DNA of 40,191 nucleotides from a bacterium. Lineage in GTDB: Bacteria > Auribacterota > JABMQX01. The notes beneath the pieces are model-generated. The model ran no database searches. It saw nothing but the letters and a program-made list of their open reading frames with translations, and was not told the DNA's origin. The stretch covers positions 1 through 40,191 of the forward strand of contig JAUYEE010000223.1 in the NCBI GenBank assembly GCA_030691545.1, given 5' to 3'. Positions within the stretch are counted from its first letter, which is position 1. Every line of letters starts with the position of its first letter. Shown piece after piece: positions 1 through 7,927 of the stretch. The translations under genes and the position numbers were made by a program.

Positions 1-2
1 GC

Positions 3-21
3 ACCCCGCCATCGGCGGGGT
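3..21. repeat. Short GC-rich hairpin at window start
   Basis: An 8-bp stem (ACCCCGCC / GGCGGGGT) closes a 3-base loop. No T-run follows on either strand, so it is not a convincing intrinsic terminator. It may be the 3' end structure of a gene outside the window. The remaining stretch to the stop codon at 267 holds no gene I can support. Confidence 0.35.
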
Positions 22-266
22 AGTCACGCGAAAAAAGCTGTCCAAAAACCGACGAAAGCCTTGAACCACGCCCCGTCTGCCTCTCTCATATCGCCTTTCC
101 CCTGGGGTGAACTTCCGCTGCGCCACAAGGATCGGGGTAAACACCGTTTGTTAACTTCTTTGCCCTTGGGGGACAGTCTGCGCGATGAATGGCGGAAATC
201 TATGATGGGCCTCTCGTCAGACCTTACGTTCTGCTACCCACTCGTGCGAGGTTTTGCCGTTGACCC

Positions 267-866
267 TTACGTGGATTTATCCATTTTCTGCTGGCAGAGG
301 ACTCGTGCTTTTTGAAACAGTCCCTTCAGTTCGGGCGTAATCCAGGGTTTTCGATTCAGTTGGGCATAGGCGGCGTGCAGCTTGCCCCAGGAGTGTTGCG
401 TGATGCGTTGTCCATGAAATAGAAGCGCGCTCGCAATGGCGGCGTAGTAGATGACGACGGCCGCTGCCTGCTCCGCCTCGGGAGCGCTGGCACCGGACAG
501 CGCTTTCCCGTAATCCTTGAGTGTCCGGATAATCCCCAGATCGCACTGTGGGTTCAGGAGCAATTGACCCAGAGTCCGTCCCGTCACGCCCGGCAGTCCT
601 TCGCAGGGCCGTTTGAGGACCGCTGGCAGGGACCTGGGGACCGCTGGGTCGAGGGACAGCTCGCTCGTCAACATCTCCTCAAGCACATCGGCCCTCGTTG
701 AGCTGTCCTCGCCGCTTTGCCGCTCGTCTTCTTGATTCAGACCCATTGCCAGCAACCGGGCGAGCTGCTCGGGGCTCAGCCCGTAAGTCGTTTCTTCTTC
801 CACGCGTTTGCCTCCGGCGATGCCCGCCATGGTGTGTGTCGGCCCGGGCGCGCCTTCCTTTGTCAT
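267..866 (-). CDS. Conserved hypothetical, third gene of kinase-sigma operon
   Basis: A 199-residue soluble protein with no signal peptide or membrane segment. The C-terminal half (about residues 135-195) is a helical block with the motif VVIYYAAIASALLFHG, followed by ITQHSWGKL and KPWITPELKGLF. From memory, proteins with this YYAAIASAL-type block occur next to ECF sigma factor/kinase pairs in Planctomycetota and Verrucomicrobiota, but I know no assigned function. The gene starts 12 bases after the sigma factor stop and is probably the last gene of that operon. The start is uncertain: the ATG at 866 lies in an AT-rich 12-mer with no good ribosome site, and an in-frame ATG at 830 is an alternative. 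A role as a partner or regulator of the sigma factor would be inferred from position only. Confidence 0.7.
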   Translation of the reverse strand: MTKEGAPGPTHTMAGIAGGKRVEEETTYGLSPEQLARLLAMGLNQEDERQSGEDSSTRADVLEEMLTSELSLDPAVPRSLPAVLKRPCEGLPGVTGRTLGQLLLNPQCDLGIIRTLKDYGKALSGASAPEAEQAAAVVIYYAAIASALLFHGQRITQHSWGKLHAAYAQLNRKPWITPELKGLFQKARVLCQQKMDKST

Positions 867-878
867 ATAACATATACG

Positions 879-1652
879 TCAATCTGGCGACGATATTGCA
901 GCGGCCCTGGAAAAAAGCGCAATAAGCTCACGAATCTCACAGTCAACCTCGGCATCGGAATCTACAAGTTGCCGCACGTGACGCCGCAGTAGTGCTCGAA
1001 ATCGCCGCTTCACGGTGAAAATCATGTCCGAGGCCGTGGCTTTATCCGGTATGCCATACTTCTCGCAGAGGTGCTCGAGCGAGGGGGGATCAACGTTATC
1101 TCTAATTGGCTCTAAGACCTTCGCACGAAAGAGCTCCCATTGAGTAACCGTTCCCTTTTCGCGACATTTTGTCTCCGCTTCCGCAAATACCTTGTCCAAA
1201 AGGGAGCACGCCCATGCGTAATCGAAGGCCTCCAGCGCGGTACTGCGCCGCACTAACTCCGGGGCCTTCGCCCAGTTCATCGTTTCGAGGGACACCAACC
1301 CGCCCGCAGGCATGTGACGTTTCGTCCGCTCCGTGCGAAATACGTCTGATAGGTATCGGTTCAAGCATGTCAGCAGGAATGTTCGGAATCGCCCTCTTGC
1401 AGGGTCGGCTTTCTGAACCACCCCATGGCTTGACAGCATCTTCTGAAAGAAACCCTGCGTAAGGTCTTTGGCGGACTGTTCGTCGTGGCCCTTGTGGCGG
1501 ACATAGTAGTAAACTGGCTTCCAATACGTCGCCACCAGTTCAGCCAGCGCCGCCTCCCGCCGCGATTGGTCGCCCAATTGAAGACTGAAGACATGCGTCC
1601 ATTGAGTAGTTGGGAAGAGTTTCTTGGCATTAGCGCTATTGCTTGCGTTCAT
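879..1652 (-). CDS. ECF-type RNA polymerase sigma factor, kinase-linked
   Basis: A 257-residue sigma-70 family protein of the ECF type. Region 2 covers about residues 35-110, with YWKPVYYYVRHKG, AKDLTQGFFQKML and GRFRTFLLTCLNRYL; region 4 lies in the C-terminal third (HLCEKYGI to RRFRALLRRHV). It would direct RNA polymerase to a dedicated promoter set. The start is the ATG at 1652; longer readings run far into the kinase gene. This start overlaps the kinase stop by 17 bases, suggesting translational coupling. No membrane anti-sigma factor gene is nearby. In region 2.2 the usual acidic residues are partly replaced (AKDLTQGFF instead of a more acidic AEDL-Q-E-F pattern), and Thr65 sits there. 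This resembles ECF factors activated by a partner Ser/Thr kinase. The sigma identity is firm; kinase control is inferred. Confidence 0.88.
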   Translation of the reverse strand: MNASNSANAKKLFPTTQWTHVFSLQLGDQSRREAALAELVATYWKPVYYYVRHKGHDEQSAKDLTQGFFQKMLSSHGVVQKADPARGRFRTFLLTCLNRYLSDVFRTERTKRHMPAGGLVSLETMNWAKAPELVRRSTALEAFDYAWACSLLDKVFAEAETKCREKGTVTQWELFRAKVLEPIRDNVDPPSLEHLCEKYGIPDKATASDMIFTVKRRFRALLRRHVRQLVDSDAEVDCEIRELIALFSRAAAISSPD

Positions 1653-4026
1653 CCGCCGAACCCCCCGCGTCTCGAGTGAAGCTGGCCAGGTAGTCTTTTT
1701 TCTGCCGTCCATACCGCTCGTCGCCCCGAATGGGATCGAGTGCGGGAAAGCCGTCGAGGATCTCGAAGAGATGTGGGTTGAAACTATTGGAGAAGATGTG
1801 AGCCGTCCTCGCAAGCCATTCGACGGCGGCGTCAAGCTGCCGTGAGATGGATAAGGCAACTGTCGCGTTGAGGGCTTGCGCCTGGTCTGTGATTCCCCAC
1901 GTCGGCTCCGGATTCTCCGCAACCGACTCTTCGATCTTTGCGAGAGCTTCTCCCGACCTGCCTAGACCGGCAAGGGCAGCCGCTTCCATCGTGAGGTGAT
2001 AGGCCCAGGGGCGGTCAATCTCGTTCGCCTTGACCAGTAGCTCAAGGGCGCCTTGGAAATCTCCTTTCAAGAGGTGACACTTCCCTTTAACCCTGAGGGC
2101 GTGGCAGAAATCGGGAGCCAAAGCCAGTATTTCCCCAACATGTGCCAAAGCGCTGTCAATGTTCTGTCTGTACCATCCCTGGAGAAGAGCAAGGTAAACA
2201 TTGGCCAGGTGCAGAAAGGGATCGAGCTCGAGAGACGCTTTCAAGTCCTCTTCGGCTTTCCGAAGTTCTCCCCGCGAAAGCTGAAACATCCCCAGGGTGC
2301 ACCGCAACATCGGGTCTGCGGAATTCGCCTCGAGTCCCTGTTGGAGAACCCGTTCGGCAAGCATCACGTCCCCGGATGCCGCGTGATACCATGCCCGGGT
2401 GTAGCAGCCGTAGGCCACGGCCGGGTCAATTTCCTCCGCGTGGTGCAGAGCGTCCTGCGCTTGTCGGACGAGTTTGTCGCGGTGGGGACTTCCGCGCACC
2501 CAGAGCATGTTGTAAACGTCTGCCAAGCCGATCCACGCCTGGGCGTAGGAGGTGTCCAGTTCCAGTGCTCGCCGAAAATGTCGCTCCGCCGCCTCCACGT
2601 CGGATGAAGTGTTTCGATACCAGTAGTGGAAGCGTCCCTTAATGAACTCCTCGTAAGCCTGCGGATTGGTGGTCCCTTTTCTCTGAATGCGCTCCATTTC
2701 CACCCCGGTCAAACGCAATCGCAACGCTCGGGCAATCGCAACGGCAATCTCATCCTGAACGGCAAAAATGTCGCCCATCTCCCGGTCGAACTTCTCCGCC
2801 CAGAGATGAAATCCGTCCGCCACGCTCACAAGCTGTGCGGTGATCCTCACGCGCTTTCCGGAGCGACGGACGCTTCCCTGGAGGATGGAATCCACGCCGA
2901 GCTCTCGTCCGACCCCCAACACGTCGAGACCCCTGGCTTGACAGCTCTTTGCCAACCACCGGGAGACCACCCGCAGGCCCTCGATTTTCGAGAGGTCAGT
3001 AGTGATGTGCTCTGTGATCTCCTCGCAGAAATGCTCTTCATTGAAATCCGGCTCATCGCTCAGGCTGAGAAATGGCAGGACGGCGACCGATTTTCTTTCT
3101 TTCGCTGCGACGCTCTCCCTCGCGTCAACCCTCCCCTCGAGAAGCCTCAGGTCCACGTGCAAACCATCCATATCCTGATATCGCAGCTCCGGATCCTTGC
3201 GCAGACATTTGCTGACGATTCGCCGGAGCTCCGCCGGGACCTCCGGACACAACAGGTCAATAGGGCGCGGCTCCTTCGTGAGAATCCCGGTCAACACTTC
3301 TGCCACGGTCCCGCCTTCAAAGGGAGGTCGCCCTGTGAGAAGCTCGTAGCACAGGACACCGAAGCTGAACACGTCGCTTCGACAATCCGTTTTTCGGCCG
3401 AGGGCTTGCTCCGGAGGCATATAGGCGGGCGTGCCAACCGCCTCGTGATCGCTGGAGATGCGGGCATCCCTATCCCCTTCCCGAAAGGTCTTAGCCAGCC
3501 CAAAATCAACGATGTGCGGTTGTCCATCCGGAGTGACCAGGACATTCGACGGCTTGAGGTCGCGGTGGAGAACCCCGCGCTGGTGGGCGTGCCGCATTGC
3601 CTCGCAGACGGTAAGCATCAGTTTCAGGACCTCGCGGTGCGTCAGACGCCGGTCTTTGACGTATTGGTGGGCCGGCACACCCTGGACCAACTCCATGGCG
3701 TAGAAATACATCCCTTGGTGTAGACCGCTATCGTAGATCACCGCGATATTCGGATGCTGAAGACGGGCAGCGAGTTGCACCTCTCGTTCGAACCGAGCTC
3801 GGTCTTTATTGGTGCCGAAGGCCCCTTTTCTCATCACCTTTAGGGCGACTTCCCGGCGAGTGCTCAACTGGACAGCCCGCCACACCGTCCCCATCCCTCC
3901 TTCACCCAAAGGCTCCCGTATCTCATATCCTTCGACTTGAGGGGGGACGGGGGGCTGCTCGGAACCTTCGTCAGGGGAGGGTCCGCTGACGGACGGCAAG
4001 TGAAGCGTATCCGGCGCCTCGGACAT
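1636..4026 (-). CDS. Ser/Thr protein kinase with TolB-like and TPR domains
   Basis: A 796-residue protein, probably cytoplasmic since no membrane helix is visible. Residues 33-300 form a Hanks-type kinase: glycine loop GEGGMGTVW at 41-49, ATP-binding Lys63, catalytic HRDLKPSN at 154-161, DFG at 174-176 and PPEQ at 204-207, all intact. Residues 312-440 (SVAVLPFLSL to FAVQDEIAVAIA) match the TolB/FlgO-like N-terminal domain often attached to bacterial kinases and adenylate cyclases. From about 455 to 740 there are degenerate TPR helices. It heads a three-gene operon with the ECF sigma factor and a hypothetical protein, so the sigma factor is the obvious candidate substrate (inference). The ATG at 4026 is preceded by GCGAGG at 5 bases, and a sigma-70-like promoter lies about 100 bases upstream. 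Confidence 0.93.
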   Translation of the reverse strand: MSEAPDTLHLPSVSGPSPDEGSEQPPVPPQVEGYEIREPLGEGGMGTVWRAVQLSTRREVALKVMRKGAFGTNKDRARFEREVQLAARLQHPNIAVIYDSGLHQGMYFYAMELVQGVPAHQYVKDRRLTHREVLKLMLTVCEAMRHAHQRGVLHRDLKPSNVLVTPDGQPHIVDFGLAKTFREGDRDARISSDHEAVGTPAYMPPEQALGRKTDCRSDVFSFGVLCYELLTGRPPFEGGTVAEVLTGILTKEPRPIDLLCPEVPAELRRIVSKCLRKDPELRYQDMDGLHVDLRLLEGRVDARESVAAKERKSVAVLPFLSLSDEPDFNEEHFCEEITEHITTDLSKIEGLRVVSRWLAKSCQARGLDVLGVGRELGVDSILQGSVRRSGKRVRITAQLVSVADGFHLWAEKFDREMGDIFAVQDEIAVAIARALRLRLTGVEMERIQRKGTTNPQAYEEFIKGRFHYWYRNTSSDVEAAERHFRRALELDTSYAQAWIGLADVYNMLWVRGSPHRDKLVRQAQDALHHAEEIDPAVAYGCYTRAWYHAASGDVMLAERVLQQGLEANSADPMLRCTLGMFQLSRGELRKAEEDLKASLELDPFLHLANVYLALLQGWYRQNIDSALAHVGEILALAPDFCHALRVKGKCHLLKGDFQGALELLVKANEIDRPWAYHLTMEAAALAGLGRSGEALAKIEESVAENPEPTWGITDQAQALNATVALSISRQLDAAVEWLARTAHIFSNSFNPHLFEILDGFPALDPIRGDERYGRQKKDYLASFTRDAGGSADERKQ

Positions 4027-4124
4027 GGAAACCTCGCTCAGAAGAAGTCGTTATCCCTGCGAGCGAACACTCTGGCGCTTGCGATTCCCTGCCGAAATCG
4101 CGCGCCCATGTTTTCGACGCAAGC

Positions 4125-4152
4125 AGTGTACTCCGCCAGACTTACGCGTCAA
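4125..4152 (-). promoter_or_regulatory. Putative sigma-70 promoter of kinase operon
   Basis: On the minus strand TTGACG (4147-4152) and TACACT (4125-4130) are separated by 16 bases. This places a start site about 90 bases before the kinase ATG. It is a pattern match only. Confidence 0.4.
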
Positions 4153-4332
4153 GAGAAATGTTTCAGTAGCCCCGGCAGAAAGGGGTAGGTTGGAGGAGTC
4201 GGGCGTGAGCAAGATTTTTTCTGTCTGAGCCTGCAAGATTCCAGGTTTTTGCCCGTATATAACATATAGAGAAATGCGCGAACATGGGCTAACCGGGGGG
4301 GCGACCCGCAGGCGAAATGACCCCCTTGCAAC

Positions 4333-4384
4333 GGGCGCCTGAGAAACACCCGGCGGGAGCTCCGCTGAGCCGCCCCGGGCGCCC
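4333..4384 (+). repeat. Nested GC-rich inverted repeat
   Basis: Outer arms GGGCGCC (4333-4339) and GGCGCCC (4378-4384) enclose inner arms GGCGG (4352-4356) and CCGCC (4370-4374). The RNA could fold as a two-tier stem. No T-run follows, so it is not a standard terminator. Confidence 0.4.
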
Positions 4385-4463
4385 ACCCATACGTCAACAG
4401 GAAACTGCGCGGAAAAATGAGAAAGGGGGGATGACCTATGCGCTGACCTTACCCGATTCGTTT

Positions 4464-4497
4464 CCGGCACGGCCTCCCTACGGCCGAGGGGTGCCGG
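4464..4497 (+). repeat. Hairpin in leader of secreted-protein gene
   Basis: Arms CCGGCAC and GTGCCGG (7 bp) with an inner CCTC/GAGG pairing, ending about 50 bases before the ATG at 4548. It is not followed by a T-run on either strand. It could be an RNA leader structure or a processing site. Confidence 0.4.
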
Positions 4498-4547
4498 CCA
4501 CCAAACAAGAATTGTCGTAACGGAATCAAAATCGAAAGGACACTTCC

Positions 4548-5345
4548 ATGATGAAATCACGTTTACTTCATCTGGTCATCGCAGTGGTTGCCGCGATAGC
4601 AGTTGGCGTTTGGTTACTGACGCCACCAACCAGCGCTCGGGGACTTCCTGCGTGCAAACCTGAGCCAAGGGTCATCCCGCCTGGTTTCAAGGCCTACGGC
4701 AAGTCTTACAGCGAATGGGCGGCCAGATGGTGGCAGTGGGCATGGTCAATCCCGAAGCCCGTTAACCCTATGCTCGACCTGGACGGGGATGATGCCGACG
4801 AGGGCCAGATTGGCGACGTTTGGTTCCTCGCTGGCTACCTTGGCGAGGCACCATCACTGCCGGTTGAGCGCACCTGCGAGATCCCCGCAGGAAAGGCGCT
4901 GTTCTTCCCCATTATAAACCTCGCCTGGTTGACATTTCCGGAGGACATGGGTGGGTCGGACCCGGAGCACTATCCCGGCGACCCGTTCAAGTGGTTCATC
5001 GAGAACGAGTGGGAGGGATTTGCGGACATGGGGATACGGCCCCTCTTAAACTACTTCATGGACACGGCGACGGAGCTGTGGTGCGAGATAGATGGAAAGC
5101 CTGTCCGCAACATTAAGCGCTTCCGCGAGGATTCAGCCGTAACCTCCATATGGCTTCCCGAAGACGACGCCTACCTCTGGGACGAATGGTACCCGGACAG
5201 GTCTGAGGGGATATATGGCCCCACCGCTGATGCCGGCTACTACCTGATGGTTGCCCCCCTTGCCCCCGGCGAGCACACGATTGAATTTCATGGCAAGATG
5301 TGGAGCGAGCAGCACGTCATTTACCATCTGACGGTGGTCGAATAG
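4548..5345 (+). CDS. Secreted Trp-rich hypothetical protein
   Basis: A 265-residue protein with a clear N-terminal export signal (hydrophobic residues about 8-25, cleavage likely after TSA near 30). The mature part begins with the motif YGKSYSEWAARWWQWAWSIP, followed by GQIGDVWFLAG, an R-C-E-IPAGKALFFPI segment and a C-terminal beta-rich end (LAPGEHTIEFHGK). I recognise this as a recurrent family of secreted bacterial proteins with the Y-G-x-(S/T)-Y-x-E-W-x-x-x-WWQWA signature, but know no assigned function. Cysteines at about 36, 104 and 182 could form a disulfide. The start has a good AAAGGA site 7 bases upstream. It stands alone on its strand, between divergent and convergent neighbours, with a strong hairpin after its stop. 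Confidence 0.8.
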   Translation: MMKSRLLHLVIAVVAAIAVGVWLLTPPTSARGLPACKPEPRVIPPGFKAYGKSYSEWAARWWQWAWSIPKPVNPMLDLDGDDADEGQIGDVWFLAGYLGEAPSLPVERTCEIPAGKALFFPIINLAWLTFPEDMGGSDPEHYPGDPFKWFIENEWEGFADMGIRPLLNYFMDTATELWCEIDGKPVRNIKRFREDSAVTSIWLPEDDAYLWDEWYPDRSEGIYGPTADAGYYLMVAPLAPGEHTIEFHGKMWSEQHVIYHLTVVE

Positions 5346-5374
5346 ACGTGGAAGATGCCGGGCACGAATGTGCG

Positions 5375-5406
5375 CCTGCGCGCCGACTTTGCAGCCGGCG
5401 CGCAGG
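5375..5406. terminator. Strong hairpin after secreted-protein gene
   Basis: An 11-bp perfect stem (CCTGCGCGCCG / CGGCGCGCAGG) with a 10-base loop, 30 bases past the stop at 5345 and between convergent genes. There is no T-run on either strand, so it may be a factor-dependent terminator or an mRNA-stabilising structure. The rest of 5407-5606 contains nothing I can assign. Confidence 0.4.
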
Positions 5407-5606
5407 CCGGTAATATAGCCAGCTCAAGGGCGAGCACGCGACGGTTCAGCCATCATCTTGTCACTCCTCCAGAATCGGCCAAGGGTGTGGGCGGTTTTCT
5501 CGTTGGAGCCGGAGTGAAGCCAGGCTGCATCGGGAGGCGTGAGGCAGCGCACGCACGAGATGCTGCTCGGGGCGCCTCTCGCTGATTCGGGGGACCCGTG
5601 TTCGAG

Positions 5607-7832
5607 CTACTTCTCCCGGTTTTCCTGAAGCGCGCGACCATCCGCCCCGCATGGGTCAATCTGCCGAAGGTTCTTTTTCTTCAGTAGCTCGTAGCAATCC
5701 GGAAGGTCGAAGAACTCCAGGACATTCGGCAGGAGGCACGAAAGCGGCCAGGCGTACGTCTCCGATTCAGCGATGTCCGAGTAAGATGTCAGCGCGTTCT
5801 TTAACGTAACTTGCTTGACGTCATCGGACAGCACCGCCGCAAACGTCGCGGGGAATGCACCCCATCCCTTCGCCACCAGATGAATCTCCTCGTGTCCCTG
5901 TCCTTTCAGCCACGCGAGCACTTGCAGAACATCGCGCGTTTTCTGGCCGACATACGGGTCATCGAGCATAATGGAGTGAATCGCATAGAAATAGTCGCAT
6001 CCATAGGACTGCAGGAATGAGTTTTCGTCGCAGGTGTCGGGGCGCGATTCGCCGACGCCTCGCACGTCGCAAGCATAGAACGCGGCATCGGGCTGCGCCG
6101 CGATGATTTCTCGAATGAGCGGTTCCTCGCGCAACTCGGCGTCGCTGGAATGGTGGGACACGTACAGAATCGCCTGCCGTTGTCCTCGCGGAGGGCGTGA
6201 CATCAGCGGCTCGTCAGAGAGGCGATACGCGATTGCCTGAATCCCAGGTTCAGTCTCCACGAGGTAGGTGGTCCAATAGCGTTTTGGGAATCCGCGGCTG
6301 CGCCAGTTTCTCAGAATGCGGTACTCGGGCGCCCCGTCTGTTGTTCGCGGGTTCGACAGCCCCTTCAAGCGAAATGTTTCCGCCAGCACCCGCCTCAGTT
6401 GCGGCTCGGAGAATTCCTTCGGGCGCTTCTGCGCGAGAGCCTGCGACATTTCTTTTGTGAACGAATAAATGGGCCGGGAATTCAACTCACAAACCTGCCC
6501 ACGGGGCGCACACCACAGTGTCTCGTCCTTTTCGATGGTCAGCTCCGGCTCCCGTTCAGCGTTGGAAACGCCGGTAGCACGATTGAACGAGCGATACATC
6601 GCTTCACGGCTTTCTTGAGAATAGCCATGATAGCTCGGGCCGATGGATAGCGCTATGTTATCCTCCATCCCGAGCAGTGCGTACAGGCGTCTGAGACGGT
6701 TGTACGCCTCCTCGGACCCGCGCGCGTCGAAATAGTCCATCTCCTTCGCGAGAATGATGATCGGCTTCGGGGCCAGAGCGGCGAGGAAATCGGAATGGTC
6801 CAGGCCAAGGGCCAACGCTCGCGGAGGACATTGTTCTGTGTCGGCAGGCAACTCGTTTTCCAGGTTGCGGCGAAACGTGGTAACAAAACACCCCGGGGCT
6901 GCCATGGTCCAGCGGCTCTCAACAGCAGAAAGCCACGTGGTCATCGTCCCTCCCCCGGAGTTGCCCGTCACGCCGATGTGTTTCGGGTCAACTTCCTCGC
7001 GCGTCAGAAGGTAATCGAGAGCGCGAATTCCGTCCCATGCCCGCCAGGTTCCAAAAAACTCCCCGACCAGAAACTGCTGATTCCCCGCGTACAAATGCTC
7101 GCCGACGGCAGCACCGATCTTCGACTTCAGGTTTTCACCGGGATACTGGAGGCGCTCCCCTTGACTCATCGGGTCGAAAATCAGCACCACATAGCCCTGG
7201 CGAGCCAGTCCCTGCGAGAACGATTGGTACTGCTGATACGCTTTCCCGTTCACAGAATGGCCGCACGTGCCGACAACGCCGGGAAGGGGAAACTTCCTCC
7301 CTTTCGGGACGTACAGGTTCGCCGTCACGAGGAAATCGGGGCGACTCTCGAAGATTACTTTCTCGACCCGGTATGTGTCCCGTTCGACAACGCCCGTAAC
7401 CCGTGGTTTAAGAGGCGTTTTCTCAGGCCAGGGACCGAAGCTCGTTTGGACCTTCTCACGGACTTCGCGCACATAGGCTTCGGCGTCGGCTCGCGTCTCT
7501 ATCTCTGCGCGGCGCCTGTCCGATCGCGCTTCCACGCGACGCACCCGCTGAACAAAATACTCCTGCACCATTCGAGGAAACCGATTGAGCGGCTCCGGCG
7601 AGGTTTTGTCTGCGGAGGCGGCGCCGGACACATCACCCGCAAGCAAACACACGGTCATGGCAAGCCCAATGAGGGCTGCCCTGCGAACCGGCAGCCTCCT
7701 CCAGGACCGCGCAACCTCGGATTGACAGCTTAAATCCTCACCGGGCGCCTCGTTTTCTGCGGCGAATCTGCGCACGCCAAATGCACGGAATAGCGCAACC
7801 AACCAAGCGAGTCTTTTGTGGTTCATCTTCAA
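5607..7832 (-). CDS. Exported tandem alpha/beta-hydrolase, acetyl-xylan-esterase-like
   Basis: A protein of about 741 residues. The first half is an alpha/beta-hydrolase like the AXE1/acetyl xylan esterase and dipeptidyl-peptidase-type hydrolases of polysaccharide-degrading bacteria: GHSVNGKAYQQYQSF, the oxyanion-side YVVLIFDPMSQGER, nucleophile elbow GNSGGG (Ser about 292), then an acid site near KEMDYFDARG and His in SYHGYS. The second half looks like another hydrolase-like fold (ILYVSHHSS, FYACDVRGVGES) but has AKGWGA where a nucleophile elbow would be. A hydrophobic stretch (about residues 53-75) preceded by arginines suggests export despite the long N-terminus. Start choice: TTG at 7832 lies 8 bases after AAGGAGG, whereas the in-frame ATG at 7826 lies 14 bases after it; both are possible. 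It follows the ThuA gene by 95 bases and is probably co-transcribed. The substrate is unknown. Confidence 0.78.
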   Translation of the reverse strand: MKMNHKRLAWLVALFRAFGVRRFAAENEAPGEDLSCQSEVARSWRRLPVRRAALIGLAMTVCLLAGDVSGAASADKTSPEPLNRFPRMVQEYFVQRVRRVEARSDRRRAEIETRADAEAYVREVREKVQTSFGPWPEKTPLKPRVTGVVERDTYRVEKVIFESRPDFLVTANLYVPKGRKFPLPGVVGTCGHSVNGKAYQQYQSFSQGLARQGYVVLIFDPMSQGERLQYPGENLKSKIGAAVGEHLYAGNQQFLVGEFFGTWRAWDGIRALDYLLTREEVDPKHIGVTGNSGGGTMTTWLSAVESRWTMAAPGCFVTTFRRNLENELPADTEQCPPRALALGLDHSDFLAALAPKPIIILAKEMDYFDARGSEEAYNRLRRLYALLGMEDNIALSIGPSYHGYSQESREAMYRSFNRATGVSNAEREPELTIEKDETLWCAPRGQVCELNSRPIYSFTKEMSQALAQKRPKEFSEPQLRRVLAETFRLKGLSNPRTTDGAPEYRILRNWRSRGFPKRYWTTYLVETEPGIQAIAYRLSDEPLMSRPPRGQRQAILYVSHHSSDAELREEPLIREIIAAQPDAAFYACDVRGVGESRPDTCDENSFLQSYGCDYFYAIHSIMLDDPYVGQKTRDVLQVLAWLKGQGHEEIHLVAKGWGAFPATFAAVLSDDVKQVTLKNALTSYSDIAESETYAWPLSCLLPNVLEFFDLPDCYELLKKKNLRQIDPCGADGRALQENREK

Positions 7833-7893
7833 CCTGAATGCCTCCTTACTGTACGGTTTCGTCGAGCGGCAAACCGAGTTTCTCATACGATGC

Positions 7894-7919
7894 GCCGGCC
7901 GGGACAACCCTTGGCCGGC
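7894..7919 (-). repeat. Intercistronic hairpin between ThuA and esterase genes
   Basis: Perfect 7-bp arms GCCGGCC and GGCCGGC around a 12-base loop, in the gap between the ThuA stop (7928) and the esterase start (7832). It could stabilise the upstream message or set differential expression within the operon. No T-run follows. Confidence 0.4.
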
Positions 7920-7927
7920 AATGGGAC

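Larger units (their letters stand above)
4027..4547. other. Intergenic region, divergent kinase operon and secreted protein
   Basis: A 521-base gene-free region. It holds the kinase promoter, a 12-base AT-rich motif (4257-4268) that recurs at 865-876, and two GC-rich inverted-repeat structures (4333-4384 and 4464-4497) in the leader of the plus-strand gene. Short open frames here have no ribosome sites or recognisable protein character. Confidence 0.5.

Noticed and set aside
61..315. Small plus-strand open frame at the window start
   Set aside because: No ribosome site and no protein-like pattern; it overlaps the end of a minus-strand gene.
1653..1922. N-terminal extension of the sigma factor by 90 codons
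   Set aside because: It runs inside the kinase gene and has no similarity to sigma factors; the ATG at 1652 begins at the family's usual N-terminus.
2626..3723. A 365-codon plus-strand open frame
   Set aside because: It lies wholly antisense to the kinase gene, whose motifs are intact; its translation is low-complexity with no family resemblance.
6795..7733. A 312-codon plus-strand open frame
   Set aside because: Antisense to the hydrolase gene, with no ribosome site or recognisable domain.
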